A DNA stretch of 64,000 nucleotides from NCBI RefSeq assembly GCF_013378445.1, contig NZ_JABXYK010000004.1, forward strand, positions 186,001-250,000, given 5' to 3'. The DNA comes from Mycoplana rhizolycopersici. GTDB taxonomy: Bacteria > Pseudomonadota > Alphaproteobacteria > Rhizobiales > Rhizobiaceae. Numbering within the stretch: position 1 is the first letter of the stretch; each line of letters begins with the position of its first letter. Shown here piece by piece: positions 9,026 through 18,046 of this stretch. The notes under the pieces are model-generated. The model was not told the DNA's origin. It did not search any database and saw only the letters and a program-made list of their open reading frames with translations. The translations under genes were made by a program, and so were the position numbers.

Positions 9026-9805
9026 TCAGTTCAGAAGGCAGACCACGGAATCGGCGAACTGGCAGGCGTCGCCCTCGGCGGTGAATGCAATGCGGTCGAT
9101 CTGCATTGAGGTCGGGGCCTTGTAGGCAAAGGTGCCCATCCAGTCGCTTAGCGTGTCGGTCCCCCAGAGGCTTGCGAAGATCTTCTGGGCGTTGCTCGGC
9201 AGCTTTGCGGTGTCCGTGACCTCGTGGACAAGCTTGCCGTTGACGTAGTAGCGAAGCCGGTCCTTCTCCCAGATGAAGGCGTAGTCGTTGAAGCCCTTGT
9301 TGGCGCCGCCGGGGACGTCCCCCAGCTTCTCGTTGCCCCCCTTGGCCGCCACATACTGGTTCAACTGCACCTTCGCGGGGTTCTTCCCGAGGACTTCGAA
9401 GTCGATCTCGTCATGCGGCTTCTTGTCGGTCGGGCCGATGAAAGTGAAAAACGCGGAGTTCAGGCCGGTCCCGTCAGCGGTCTTCATTCGGACCTCGTAG
9501 GCGCCGTATCCGAAACGCTTGCGGGTCTGCACCTCGCCGCAGGCATACTCACGTTCGCCGAGCGCCTTCTTCTCGAAAGTAAGGTTCAGGATGCCTTCCG
9601 AAACGCTGACCTGGTCTTTCGACCATGTGCAGTTCTGGTGCCCGCCATTGTTCCAGCCGTCGGAGACGTACCAGAAGCTGGTGTCGAGCTTGTCGAAGTT
9701 GTCGACGAAGGAGGTGCCCGTGGCACCTTCCTGGGCAAGGGCCTGGACGGAGAGCGCGGTCGCGAAAGCGGCGGCGAACGCTGCAACAAGGGGTCGTTTG
9801 GTCAT
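9026..9805 (-). CDS. exoK: ExoK-like endo-1,3-1,4-beta-glycanase (GH16)
   Basis: 259-residue secreted glycoside hydrolase of family 16. A signal peptide covers about residues 1-25 (basic start, alanine-rich core, cleavage near ALAQE). The GH16 catalytic signature HDEIDFEVLG is present, with the nucleophile and acid glutamates at about 133 and 138. ExoK trims nascent succinoglycan and sets polymer length outside the cell. Two ATGs compete: 9805, with AGGA 11 bases upstream, and 9817, which adds four residues; I chose 9805. It follows the exoH-like gene by 4-16 bases and precedes exoL. Confidence 0.92.
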   Translation of the reverse strand: MTKRPLVAAFAAAFATALSVQALAQEGATGTSFVDNFDKLDTSFWYVSDGWNNGGHQNCTWSKDQVSVSEGILNLTFEKKALGEREYACGEVQTRKRFGYGAYEVRMKTADGTGLNSAFFTFIGPTDKKPHDEIDFEVLGKNPAKVQLNQYVAAKGGNEKLGDVPGGANKGFNDYAFIWEKDRLRYYVNGKLVHEVTDTAKLPSNAQKIFASLWGTDTLSDWMGTFAYKAPTSMQIDRIAFTAEGDACQFADSVVCLLN

Positions 9806-9821
9806 GGTCGGTCGCATCCTT

Positions 9822-10949
9822 TCACCGTTTAATGGTCGAGTAGCGGACGTCATGCTGGGGACTGGCGCCCGTGGCGGAAGTCGTGCGCGGAAGGCCTTTG
9901 CGGCCTGCGCGACTGCCGGTCAGGAGCGCGTGAAGGGTTGGAAACGAGCGCTGGGCGATGGCGTGGGAGATGACCAGGATCGCGATCGTCAGCAGGGGCG
10001 CCGTGAAATAGAACACGGCGAAATGATCGATGCCGGCCCGGTTCCACACAATCCAGAACCCCACCAGAAGCGGATAGTGGGCGCAGAAGATCCAGAAGCT
10101 CAGGCCGCCGCCCTTTGACAGCCCCGCCCCCAGCCGTGTGCGCAGCAGAAGCTCGGAAAGCGCCCATGCGCCGACAATGCCCGAGAGTGCCGTGAGGGCG
10201 CGCAGCATGTCCAGCCAGACCGGGAATTCCGGGCCGATCGCGTAGAGCGCGATCGAGAGCAAAAGGGCGGCTGCCAACACCGCTGCGACGATCCGGCCAG
10301 CATTGCGATCGATCGCGCTTGCGTCGACGCGGTGCAGTGCGACGGCGATACCCGTGCTGAAACCGAAAAGGATTGATTTCTTCAAGAAGATCCCGTTCGG
10401 AACCGGCAGAACGGCATAGGCGAGAAAGGCGAGCAGCGTTACACGCGGATAGCGCATCACCAGCACCGCAAGCACTGGCGAAAGGATCAGGCACAGCAGC
10501 AGGTCGCGCAGGAAATAGAGCGGCAGGTTGATCGGCCAGCCTTCCAGCGCAAAGGCAAGCGTGACGGCTTCGCGCGGCGTCGCATTCACGACGTCGGGCA
10601 GATAGCCGAAGCCGATTTTGTTCTGCTGCGCCAGGAAGACGAAGGCGAGGAACGAGAGGTTCCACAGCAGGAAGGGCACGAGAACGGTCGCCGCCTTCGT
10701 GCGCAGCGTTTTCCCGTAGCTGAAACCGTCGAGGCCGCGGCGAAACAGCAGATAGCCCGAAATGGCGCTGAGACATGGCACGCCGACCCGGAAGAGGCTG
10801 TCGCCGAGAAACACCCGCAGCCAGTCGATCAGGCCATTTTCACCCAGGAACGGGCTGTTGGCCGGATCGTAGGGCACATGTACGAACACGATCCCCGAAA
10901 TGAGGACGATACGCATCAGATTGATCCGCGAAGAAACGCCCGCGTTCAT
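9822..10949 (-). CDS. exoH: ExoH-like succinyltransferase (acyltransferase 3 family membrane protein)
   Basis: 375-residue multi-spanning acyltransferase with about ten hydrophobic segments. ExoH adds succinyl groups to succinoglycan. The N-terminus NAGVSSRINLMRIVLISGI with HVP following is the recognisable family start. Acyltransferase-3 enzymes use a conserved histidine near the first helix, and a histidine is present in FVHVPYD. I placed the start at the ATG at 10949 by family alignment; an ATG at 10976 would add nine residues and cannot be excluded, as neither has a strong Shine-Dalgarno. It is first in the exoH-K-L-A-M-O-N-P run. Confidence 0.87.
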   Translation of the reverse strand: MNAGVSSRINLMRIVLISGIVFVHVPYDPANSPFLGENGLIDWLRVFLGDSLFRVGVPCLSAISGYLLFRRGLDGFSYGKTLRTKAATVLVPFLLWNLSFLAFVFLAQQNKIGFGYLPDVVNATPREAVTLAFALEGWPINLPLYFLRDLLLCLILSPVLAVLVMRYPRVTLLAFLAYAVLPVPNGIFLKKSILFGFSTGIAVALHRVDASAIDRNAGRIVAAVLAAALLLSIALYAIGPEFPVWLDMLRALTALSGIVGAWALSELLLRTRLGAGLSKGGGLSFWIFCAHYPLLVGFWIVWNRAGIDHFAVFYFTAPLLTIAILVISHAIAQRSFPTLHALLTGSRAGRKGLPRTTSATGASPQHDVRYSTIKR

Positions 10950-11344
10950 TTCCACGATGTCAGCTACCCCTTGCATTGGTGCCGTTTCCGGCAGCCGTTT
11001 GGACAGAGCAGACTTGAGCCCGCATCGAAAATGGTAGGGCGGTTCGGGCTGAAAAATATGGCAGTGCAGCAAAAATCTGCGCGGCGGCAGGTTGCACTGC
11101 ACAATGGCGGGTGCGGGTGTGCGGGCCGTCCGGTTGCGATCACAAGGCTGTGAACGGGAAAAAGCGTCGCCGGTCTCGTAAATTGCAGAAACTGCTCATA
11201 AACTCAGATACATACACGCTTCAAGTGTATCGCGAGGCGAGAATTTCTCTGAATTTCTGTTTCGAAACGCCGCATCCAAGCACAATTATGGGCTCAAGGT
11301 TGCTCAATTGAGGCGAAAATGAGGCGCCACTCCACTCCGCCGAC
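10950..11344. promoter_or_regulatory. 395-base gap between exoT and exoH; likely exoH promoter
   Basis: No convincing gene. The stretch is more AT-rich than its flanks and holds a dyad ATACAC/GTGTAT at 11212-11230. In S. meliloti exoI lies between exoH and exoT; no remnant of it is visible. It probably carries the promoter for the exoH-to-exoP operon and the end of the exoT transcript. Confidence 0.5.
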
Positions 11345-12826
11345 TTATTCGGCGGGGCTGGCTTCCGGTGCAGTGGACCGCCTCATGGCAAGGTCCTTGA
11401 GCTTGCGCAGGAGAGGGCGCTCCGTCGCCAGCATAAGCGCTCCGTAGATCAATCCGCCGATTGCCGTGCCGATCACGACCTGCAGGGCGGCGTGGGGCAC
11501 GAGATCGCCGTAGCGTTCCAGCAGGAGGCGGACCGCGCCGGCCATGATGGCGGCGGTGAACATCGGGCGGCAGCAGACGAGGAAGCCGCGGACGAACGGC
11601 GTCCCGTCCGCCCGGAACACGACCAGCGAATAGCCGACAAGCACGACGACGTTGACCGCGCAAAGCCAGATCATCGCTTCCACCAGCGAGCCGTTGTAGG
11701 CGCCGAAGGCGACGGCGGCTGTCGTGATGACCGCACGCAGGATCGCCCACCAGAACAGCGTGCCGCCGTGGCCCACGCCCTTCAGGTAGGGGATGAAGGT
11801 GCTGCAGGGTGTGAGGACGCCCTTCGACAGGGCGAGAAGGCCCAGCACCGGCCAGGCATAGGCCCATTGCTGGCCGAACAGCATCAGCATGGCCGGTTCG
11901 GCAAGCGCCCACAGGCCGAACATCATCGGTGCCAGGAGGACGGTGGTGACCTGTGTGCTGAGCATCAGCGCATTGGAGCGTCGGGCGCTGTCCTGCATCA
12001 TGCTGCTGAAGGCGGGAAAGAGCACGCCCATCACGGCGGAAAGGACCACCTGGTTCGGAATGCTGGAAAAGCGGTTGGCCGCGGAGTAGGCGCCGGCATC
12101 GGCCAGGCCGAGGAAGCGCGAGATGATCACCATCGGCGACTGGAAGCTGACGAAGTTGGCGATCTCGGAGCCCATCATGCTGAGGCTGAACCGCGTCAGC
12201 CCGAGGACGCGGCCGACAGACATCTGCAGCCGCGGCACATAGCGCGACACCGCAAAGAGACCGACAAGGCGGATGATCGCTGACAGGAACAGCTGTGCGA
12301 TCAGGGACCAGATCCCGAATCCGGCCAACGCCAGGACAACGGCGGCCAGCGCGCCGGCCGATTCGGAAACCATGTTCCAGAACGCATCCTTGCCGAACTG
12401 CATGCGCCGTGCGAGCAAGGCATAGGCGACGTCGCCGCCGAGCTGCAATGGAATGAGCAGGCTCATCAATTGCACGAGGTAGGCTGCCTCCGAGGCGCCG
12501 AGCAGGGTCGCGATTGGTTCCGCCCAGACGAAGATGCCGACGGCCATGAGGCAGGAAATGGCGAGATTCGCCCAGAAAACGGAGTGGATCGTGCGCAGGT
12601 CCTCGTCGCGCTGGATGATCAGCGCGGATGCCAGACCGGCGCCGCCGATCATGGCCAGGAACTGCACGACGGTCAGCGCGACCGCTACCGCACCGAATTC
12701 TTCAGGGGTAAGGATTCTTGCCAGAATCGGAACCGTGACAAATTTCAGCCCGAATGTGCTTGTCTTGGATAGGACGCTCCAACCGACGTTTCGCGTGACA
12801 GATTTCGCGTTGATGACTGTGGGCAT
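11345..12826 (-). CDS. exoT: ExoT-like polysaccharide flippase (MOP/MATE superfamily)
   Basis: 493-residue integral membrane protein with about 12-14 hydrophobic segments and the oligosaccharide flippase N-terminus VGWSVLSKTSTFGLKFVTVP, followed by ARILTPEEFGAVAVA. It should move the lipid-linked succinoglycan octasaccharide across the inner membrane for polymerisation by ExoQ/ExoP. Length is normal. It is divergent from exoW with a 118-base shared promoter region, and separated from exoH by 395 bases. Confidence 0.9.
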   Translation of the reverse strand: MPTVINAKSVTRNVGWSVLSKTSTFGLKFVTVPILARILTPEEFGAVAVALTVVQFLAMIGGAGLASALIIQRDEDLRTIHSVFWANLAISCLMAVGIFVWAEPIATLLGASEAAYLVQLMSLLIPLQLGGDVAYALLARRMQFGKDAFWNMVSESAGALAAVVLALAGFGIWSLIAQLFLSAIIRLVGLFAVSRYVPRLQMSVGRVLGLTRFSLSMMGSEIANFVSFQSPMVIISRFLGLADAGAYSAANRFSSIPNQVVLSAVMGVLFPAFSSMMQDSARRSNALMLSTQVTTVLLAPMMFGLWALAEPAMLMLFGQQWAYAWPVLGLLALSKGVLTPCSTFIPYLKGVGHGGTLFWWAILRAVITTAAVAFGAYNGSLVEAMIWLCAVNVVVLVGYSLVVFRADGTPFVRGFLVCCRPMFTAAIMAGAVRLLLERYGDLVPHAALQVVIGTAIGGLIYGALMLATERPLLRKLKDLAMRRSTAPEASPAE

Positions 12827-12944
12827 GGCAGCGTCCCGAGGATTGGAGGAGAGGGAAGTCGCTTATTTTTCAAGTCTTTATTGAATGAATCGGCCTTTGG
12901 GAGGAAGCCGGCACACCTCTTTCTAGAGAAACCGAAAGGGCGAA

Positions 12945-13907
12945 ATGATGGCGAAACTGACGGTCGCAATCCCTTACTACCAGAAGGCAGCAGGCATCTT
13001 GAGGCGCGCGCTCGCCTCCGTTTTCGAGCAGAGTTTCACGGATTTCGATATCATTGTTGTGGATGACCAGTCACCTTTTTCCATCGACGAGGAACTGGCG
13101 CCGCTGCCCGCAGAGCAGCGCACCCGCATCACGGTGATCCGGCAGAAGAATGCCGGACCGGGCGGGGCCCGCAATACCGCGCTGGACAACGTGCCGGCGG
13201 AAACCGAATTCGTCGCCTTCCTCGATTCCGACGATGTGTGGACCCCGGACCACCTCAAGAACGCCTATGAAGGCATGACGGGATTCGGGGCCGACTGCTA
13301 CTGGGCCTCGATCACCGGCGGCGACGCGTTCTACTACCATTTCGGCGTCTCCGATCTCGAAAAGACCGAGCGCGTCGAGCGGCTGCGGGAAACACCGCTT
13401 ACCGTGGAACTGCCGGAACTCTCCAGTGTGATGTTGAAGAACTGGAGCTTTCTGCACCTGTCCTGCATGGTCATCGGCCGCAAGCTTTTCGAGACGGTTC
13501 GCTTCGACGCGCGGTTGCGGTTGGCGGCCGAAGACGTGCTGTTCTTCTGCGATTGCGTCAAGGCGGCCGATCGCGTGATCCTGTGCGATGCGCCCGGTGC
13601 GGTGCGCGGCGAGGGGATCAACATCTTCCACGGCATCGACAACGATTCTCCGCAGTTCCTCAAGCAGCAGTTCAACACATGGATCGCTCTGGACATGCTC
13701 GAGGGGCGCTTCGCGCGCCGGTCGAGCGAGGCTGCGTCCATCCGCTCCTACAAGAGCACGGCGCGGCGGCAGGCCTTGTGGGGCCAGGCGAAACGGGTGC
13801 GCAGCCGCAAGCTGCCGCAACTCGACCTCCTCGCAAAATGGGTCTGGCGCGATCCGGTGCTGCTGCGCAGCGTATTCGAGCTTGCCGCCGGCAAGATCGC
13901 CCGCTGA
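12945..13907 (+). CDS. exoW: ExoW-like family 2 glycosyltransferase
   Basis: 320-residue GT2 enzyme starting KLTVAIPYYQKAAGILRRAL, with VVDDQSPFS and the metal-binding AFLDSDDVW motif near residue 94. In S. meliloti ExoW adds the terminal beta-1,3 glucose of the octasaccharide, the residue that ExoV then pyruvylates, consistent with exoV following 49 bases downstream. The start is a double ATG (12945 or 12948) after AAAGGG. It is divergent from exoT. Confidence 0.88.
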   Translation: MMAKLTVAIPYYQKAAGILRRALASVFEQSFTDFDIIVVDDQSPFSIDEELAPLPAEQRTRITVIRQKNAGPGGARNTALDNVPAETEFVAFLDSDDVWTPDHLKNAYEGMTGFGADCYWASITGGDAFYYHFGVSDLEKTERVERLRETPLTVELPELSSVMLKNWSFLHLSCMVIGRKLFETVRFDARLRLAAEDVLFFCDCVKAADRVILCDAPGAVRGEGINIFHGIDNDSPQFLKQQFNTWIALDMLEGRFARRSSEAASIRSYKSTARRQALWGQAKRVRSRKLPQLDLLAKWVWRDPVLLRSVFELAAGKIAR

Positions 13908-13956
13908 GACTCCCGCATCCGTTCCGCTTTGGAAACAAACTTCTCAGGAGATCTGA

Positions 13957-14910
13957 ATGAAGCCCTATTACTGGGAATCGCATCACGGCAACTTTGGTGA
14001 CGACCTCAATCTCTGGCTTTGGGATTTCCTGCTGCCTGGCTTTCGCGACGTCCATCCTGACGTTCTGCTTGTCGGCGTAGGCACCGTCCTGAACAAGGCT
14101 CTGCTGCCGGACGAGGGGCGCAAGCTCGTGATCGGCAGCGGTTTCGGCTATGGCAGCCTGCCGGACATGAGCGACACCAGCCTTTGGGACATCCGCGCCG
14201 TGCGCGGGCCGCTGACGGCGAAGAAGGTCGGGGTGGACGAGGCGCTCGGCATCGTGGACCCGGCGGTGATGGTGGCGGAGATGCCGGAATTCCGCCACCT
14301 GCCCAAGGCCCACAAGAAGAGCTTCGTTCCCCACTGGGAATCGGCCATTGCCGGCCTCTGGCCGGAGGTCTGCGCGACGGTCGGGATCAACTACATCGAT
14401 CCGCGCGGCGATGCGAAGGAGGTGATCGCCGAGATCGCACGCTCCGAAATGATCGTCGCGGAATCCATGCATGGCGCGATCCTGGCCGATGCGTTTCGGG
14501 TGCCGTGGGTGGCGGTCTCCACCTCGCGCAACATCAACAGCTTCAAGTGGAACGACTGGGCCAATACGCTTGGCGTCTCCTATCGACCGCGACATGTCCC
14601 GGTGTCGAGCCGGGCCGAGGCTATCCTGAAGGGTACGCGTTTCTGGGGTGTGGAGTTCGAAAACCCGCAAGCTGTCGCAGCCCAGCCAGACACCTCGCCC
14701 GCGCCGGACGGCGAGGTGATGGTGCGCGAGCGCGAGCCGCGCAAGGCGGGACTGCGTGGAGCCGCAAAGCAGATGCTGGCCGTCCCATCCGCGCTGGCGC
14801 TCTGGCAGGCCGGTCGCGCCGAGCCGCAACTAAGCGCTGACGCCGCTCTTGCCTCCCGCAAGACCCGGTTCCGCGAGGCCCTGGACGGCGTTCACCGGGA
14901 CTATTTCTAA
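13957..14910 (+). CDS. exoV: ExoV-like polysaccharide pyruvyl transferase
   Basis: 317-residue ketal-pyruvate transferase of the polysaccharide pyruvyl transferase family. It starts MKPYYWESHHGNFGDDLN, with the family N-terminal GNFGDDLN motif, and carries the conserved SMHG histidine segment (AESMHGAILADA, near residue 172). It puts a 4,6-pyruvate ketal on the terminal glucose using phosphoenolpyruvate. CAGGAG lies before the ATG. It ends convergently with exoU, with a strong hairpin between them. The C-terminal 60 residues are less conserved in character and rich in Arg and Ala. Confidence 0.92.
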   Translation: MKPYYWESHHGNFGDDLNLWLWDFLLPGFRDVHPDVLLVGVGTVLNKALLPDEGRKLVIGSGFGYGSLPDMSDTSLWDIRAVRGPLTAKKVGVDEALGIVDPAVMVAEMPEFRHLPKAHKKSFVPHWESAIAGLWPEVCATVGINYIDPRGDAKEVIAEIARSEMIVAESMHGAILADAFRVPWVAVSTSRNINSFKWNDWANTLGVSYRPRHVPVSSRAEAILKGTRFWGVEFENPQAVAAQPDTSPAPDGEVMVREREPRKAGLRGAAKQMLAVPSALALWQAGRAEPQLSADAALASRKTRFREALDGVHRDYF

Positions 14911-14974
14911 AGCTGTCGCGCAAAAGTGCGCAGCGGTCTTCGACAACGACATGCGCAAAAAACAAAGACCTGAA

Positions 14975-15008
14975 GGGCGTCGCGTGGATACTATTTCATG
15001 CGACGCCC
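14975..15008. terminator. Hairpin between convergent exoV and exoU
   Basis: Inverted repeat GGGCGTCGCGTG/CATGCGACGCCC (12 pairs with one G-U) around a 10-base AT-rich loop. On the minus strand a T-rich run follows after about 12 bases. Its position between two convergent genes suggests a bidirectional terminator, although no T-run directly abuts the stem. Confidence 0.55.
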
Positions 15009-15119
15009 GTAAGGCGGCTTGCTGATGCCGACGGGATTGTTACGGACGCCGGATGCTTCCGGCAGTCCGTCAGTTCGAGTGCATGGCCTCCTACGGCTGC
15101 CCGCCGCGCAGCTATCTTC

Positions 15120-16124
15120 TCATGCAGAGGCGTTCGGTGACGACAGCAGGTAACGGATCGTGCCGGTGCCCCCGAGTGCCGCCGGCTCCTCCGCCTGCCG
15201 ACGGAAGCGCGCGGTCTTGTCGAAGAATATGCCGCCCGCGATCGCGGGCACGGCGGCTGGATGGGTTGCGGCATAGAAGAACGCGTGGCCGATGCCTTGT
15301 TCCCTCTTCAGGTCGAGGAAATGGCGCAATTCGTAGCGTGCGCGGATGTGGCGTTCGTGCCGACCTATCAACGCCCGCTGGGTCGGCGACAGGCCCGGTT
15401 GGGCCAGGATCGCGCGATCGGCCTCATAGAGGCGCTTGAGATCCTCCGTGCGGTGGCTGCCGCTCAGCGAATTGCCGCGCACCACGGCCCCGTAGCCGCA
15501 GCTGTGGATGATCTTGTAGCGCGCGCCGCATGCAAGCGCGCGCGCATAGAGGTCATAGTCCTCGCCGAGGCGCAGTCCCTCCTTGTAGCGCAGCGCAAAC
15601 CGGTCCAGGAATTCCCGGCGGATCAAAGGCTTGAGGAAGCCGATCTCGCCGCGCCGGACGCCGCGACGTGAGATATTGCCTTCCACGAAACCCTCCAGGT
15701 CAAGCAGCCGCGGCTGCGGCGCGATCTCGCTGATTTCCATGTGAGCACGTGCCGCGCGTGCCTCGTCGACGAAGGCGATGTTGTCGGCGATGAAATCCCA
15801 GTCGCGCTCCGCAAGCAGCCGCTCAAAGCGGCTGGGAAGCAGGAAGTCGTCGGCGTCCAGCACGCCGAGCAGCGGTGAGCGGGAGACGCCTATGGCATGG
15901 TTTCGCGCAGCAGCCGGCCCCCGGTTCATGTCGAAGCGGTGCACGCTCAGGCGGGCGCTTCCGTCATCGGCGGCCCTGGCAGCTTCGCCGGTGGCGTCTG
16001 AGGAGCCGTCATCGACCACCACCACCTCGTTGGTCTCTGGCTGCTCCAGCGCCGAGGCGACGGCGCGCCCGATGGTCTGGGCGGCATTCTTCGCAGCGAT
16101 GATGACGCACACTTCCCTGTTCAT
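15120..16124 (-). CDS. exoU: ExoU-like family 2 glycosyltransferase
   Basis: 334-residue GT2 enzyme with the start VCVIIAAKNAAQTIGRAVAS, VVVDDGSSDAT and the LGVLDADDF metal-binding motif near residue 90, followed by GLRLGEDYDLYARAL. In S. meliloti ExoU adds the sixth glucose (beta-1,6). I chose the ATG at 16124, with GGAGG 11 bases upstream; an ATG at 16142 would add six residues. The catalytic region resembles the exoO-like protein (both have an [17 protein letters not shown] segment), so the two probably arose by duplication. Linkage is inferred from gene order. Confidence 0.87.
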   Translation of the reverse strand: MNREVCVIIAAKNAAQTIGRAVASALEQPETNEVVVVDDGSSDATGEAARAADDGSARLSVHRFDMNRGPAAARNHAIGVSRSPLLGVLDADDFLLPSRFERLLAERDWDFIADNIAFVDEARAARAHMEISEIAPQPRLLDLEGFVEGNISRRGVRRGEIGFLKPLIRREFLDRFALRYKEGLRLGEDYDLYARALACGARYKIIHSCGYGAVVRGNSLSGSHRTEDLKRLYEADRAILAQPGLSPTQRALIGRHERHIRARYELRHFLDLKREQGIGHAFFYAATHPAAVPAIAGGIFFDKTARFRRQAEEPAALGGTGTIRYLLSSPNASA

Positions 16125-16260
16125 CGTCCAGTCGGCCTCCATTGCAGATCAAGCGCAGGGCGCTCGCTTCTATGGTGCAACGCAACATGGCGAGAAGATG
16201 AAGGCGAGGCGATTTGGGTGTGTTGGCAACAGCGCTGGCCGGTGCGGCCAGGGGAGGCGT

Positions 16261-16551
16261 TCAGAAGTTGGGATGTCCGGGCTTGTTCAGCGAGGACACG
16301 GAAAGACCGGCACCGCTGCTGGGCTCTGCTGTTGCGCTGGCGCGGATGGCTTCATCCGTCTTTCGGCGCCGTTCGCGAGCTTCCTTCCACACCAGAAAGA
16401 GCACTCCGGCAAAGTAGCCCACTTGCAAAAGAACGGCGCAGATCAGCGTCTGGACCAGGGTCGCGGACAGCGAGCCGCTCAGCGCATAAGTCGCAATGGC
16501 GAAGACCAGCAGAGCGCCGATCATGCTGAAGAAGACGCGCGGACCATACAT
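16261..16551 (-). CDS. exoX: ExoX-like exopolysaccharide production repressor
   Basis: 96-residue membrane protein with two hydrophobic helices (about 6-25 and 32-55) and a basic then Ser/Ala-rich tail. The start MYGPRVFFSMIGALLVFAIA is typical of the ExoX family, small proteins that lower succinoglycan output when in excess relative to ExoY and are thought to act after translation. The location beside exoY supports the call. The Shine-Dalgarno is weak, which may keep its level low. Confidence 0.82.
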   Translation of the reverse strand: MYGPRVFFSMIGALLVFAIATYALSGSLSATLVQTLICAVLLQVGYFAGVLFLVWKEARERRRKTDEAIRASATAEPSSGAGLSVSSLNKPGHPNF

Positions 16552-17293
16552 CGGCGCTAACTCGCAGTCCTGAAAGGGGATGAAAACGACATCGGTATGC
16601 GCACTCCTCCCGGCATCCGGCTCCTTGCCGTGACGAGAGTATATTCGTCGGATGCCGTCGGTTCAATTGTCAGCCTTGCGGCAGATACAGCCCGCGGCAA
16701 ATTGCTGCAATTCAAGAGGTTGTGAGCGGCACAGGTGCAGCGTGCCGCGCGAAGTCTCGAATCGTGATCCGCCACGTTTTTGCCCCAATTCGGCCGCGTT
16801 ACAGCGAATGCGGGAACAGCAATTTGACCTGCGCAGCTATTGGTAAGCACGACTGACCTATTCCGATCAACTTTTGTTACAGGGATTTCCCGCCGAGAGA
16901 TGTCGATTGTGTGCAATGCAAAATAATGTTGCGACGCAGAATGTCATATTGAGACAAATCATTTTCGTCGCGTTCTCCGGTCATAAACGTCATTCTGATC
17001 GAGATCTGAATATATCTCATTTATTTCCGGGGCCGTCGCGGCTTAATAAAACGTAAATAGCCGTATTTTCCGAGAAAGAACGGCAGAAACTGGCCTGTGT
17101 ATATTTAGAATTACACTGTATCGCTCAAAGGGATTGTCAAATTTATATATTATAAGGTCCTTAAGTAGCGTCGATCTGTGCCGCGATAAAAATATTTCTC
17201 TTCCAAGACCAAAATCTGACCATACCATTCGCTTTGGATGTCACTCGTCCAAGCAGACGAGACCTATCGCCAAAACGGAACGGAGCCCACTCT
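16552..17293. promoter_or_regulatory. 742-base AT-rich regulatory region between exoX and exoY
   Basis: No credible gene; open frames here are short and not protein-like. The stretch turns clearly AT-rich, most strongly at 16900-17200, unlike the flanking genes. It holds a TAAGG-T-CCTTA palindrome (17153-17163) next to a TATA-rich tract, and several A/T runs that would suit MucR-like or nucleoid proteins. exoY is the committed first step and known to be strongly regulated in rhizobia, so multiple promoters and regulator sites are expected. Individual sites cannot be assigned by eye. Confidence 0.6.
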
Positions 17294-17971
17294 ATGAAGT
17301 CCGCGACACGATCGGCCAGTTCGACGTTCATCAGCGTAGCCAAGACGGGCGCGCCCCCACTCGGAGGAACCTCCAAACGCGGTTTCGATGTTGCCACGGC
17401 GTTCGTGGCCCTGTTGTTCCTGAGCCCCATTTTCCTGCTGATCGCCGCGCTGGTGAAGCTGTCCGACGGCGGCAGCGTTTTTTACGGCCATCGCCGGGTC
17501 GGCCACAACGGCCGCGCTTTCCATTGCCTGAAATTCCGTACCATGCGCCCCGATGGCGACCGTGTTCTCCAGGCCTACCTGCAATCCAATCCCGAGGCCT
17601 ATGAGGAATGGCGGGCGACCCGCAAGCTCAAGTTCGATCCGCGCGTGACCACGGTCGGTGCCGTGTTGCGCAAGCTCAGCCTCGATGAGCTGCCTCAACT
17701 GGTGAATATCCTGCGCGGCGAGATGAGCATTGTCGGCCCGCGGCCGGTGGTGGAAGACGAACTCGAGCTCTACGAGGCAGCGGCCGGCTACTATCTCCAG
17801 ACCCGCCCCGGGCTGACCGGCCTCTGGCAGGTCAGCGGTCGCAACGACGTCTCCTATTCCACCCGTATCGCCTTCGATACCGAATATGTCCGGACCTGGT
17901 CTCTTGCCAATGACGTGATCATCGTCGCGCGGACGATCCCGGCGGTCTGCCTGTCGCGGGGCAGCTACTGA
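17294..17971 (+). CDS. exoY: ExoY-like undecaprenyl-phosphate galactosephosphotransferase
   Basis: 225-residue priming transferase that starts succinoglycan synthesis by moving galactose-1-phosphate from UDP-galactose to the lipid carrier. It has one N-terminal membrane segment (about 33-56, VATAFVALLFLSPIFLLIAA) and the bacterial sugar transferase core: KFRTM, the L-R-K-x-S-L-D-E-L-P-Q-L-x-N block, and GPRP. The start is the ATG at 17294 after ACGGAGC; the frame continues upstream without similarity. It heads the exoY-F-Q-Z operon behind a long AT-rich leader. Confidence 0.95.
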   Translation: MKSATRSASSTFISVAKTGAPPLGGTSKRGFDVATAFVALLFLSPIFLLIAALVKLSDGGSVFYGHRRVGHNGRAFHCLKFRTMRPDGDRVLQAYLQSNPEAYEEWRATRKLKFDPRVTTVGAVLRKLSLDELPQLVNILRGEMSIVGPRPVVEDELELYEAAAGYYLQTRPGLTGLWQVSGRNDVSYSTRIAFDTEYVRTWSLANDVIIVARTIPAVCLSRGSY

Positions 17972-18046
17972 TCGCGTCCAGCCATCACCCGGTCCAGGAT
18001 TTTGCGCTTCGTCTTCGGCCGTAGCGCAGCCATTCAGAAGAAACGG

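Noticed and set aside
11111-11311. 66-codon frame in the exoT-exoH gap
   Set aside because: No start signal or family resemblance; the frame could be chance in a short AT-rich stretch.
16557-16916. 119-codon frame in the exoX-exoY gap, minus strand
   Set aside because: No ribosome site, no hydrophobic or domain pattern, and it lies in a region whose composition suits regulation rather than coding.
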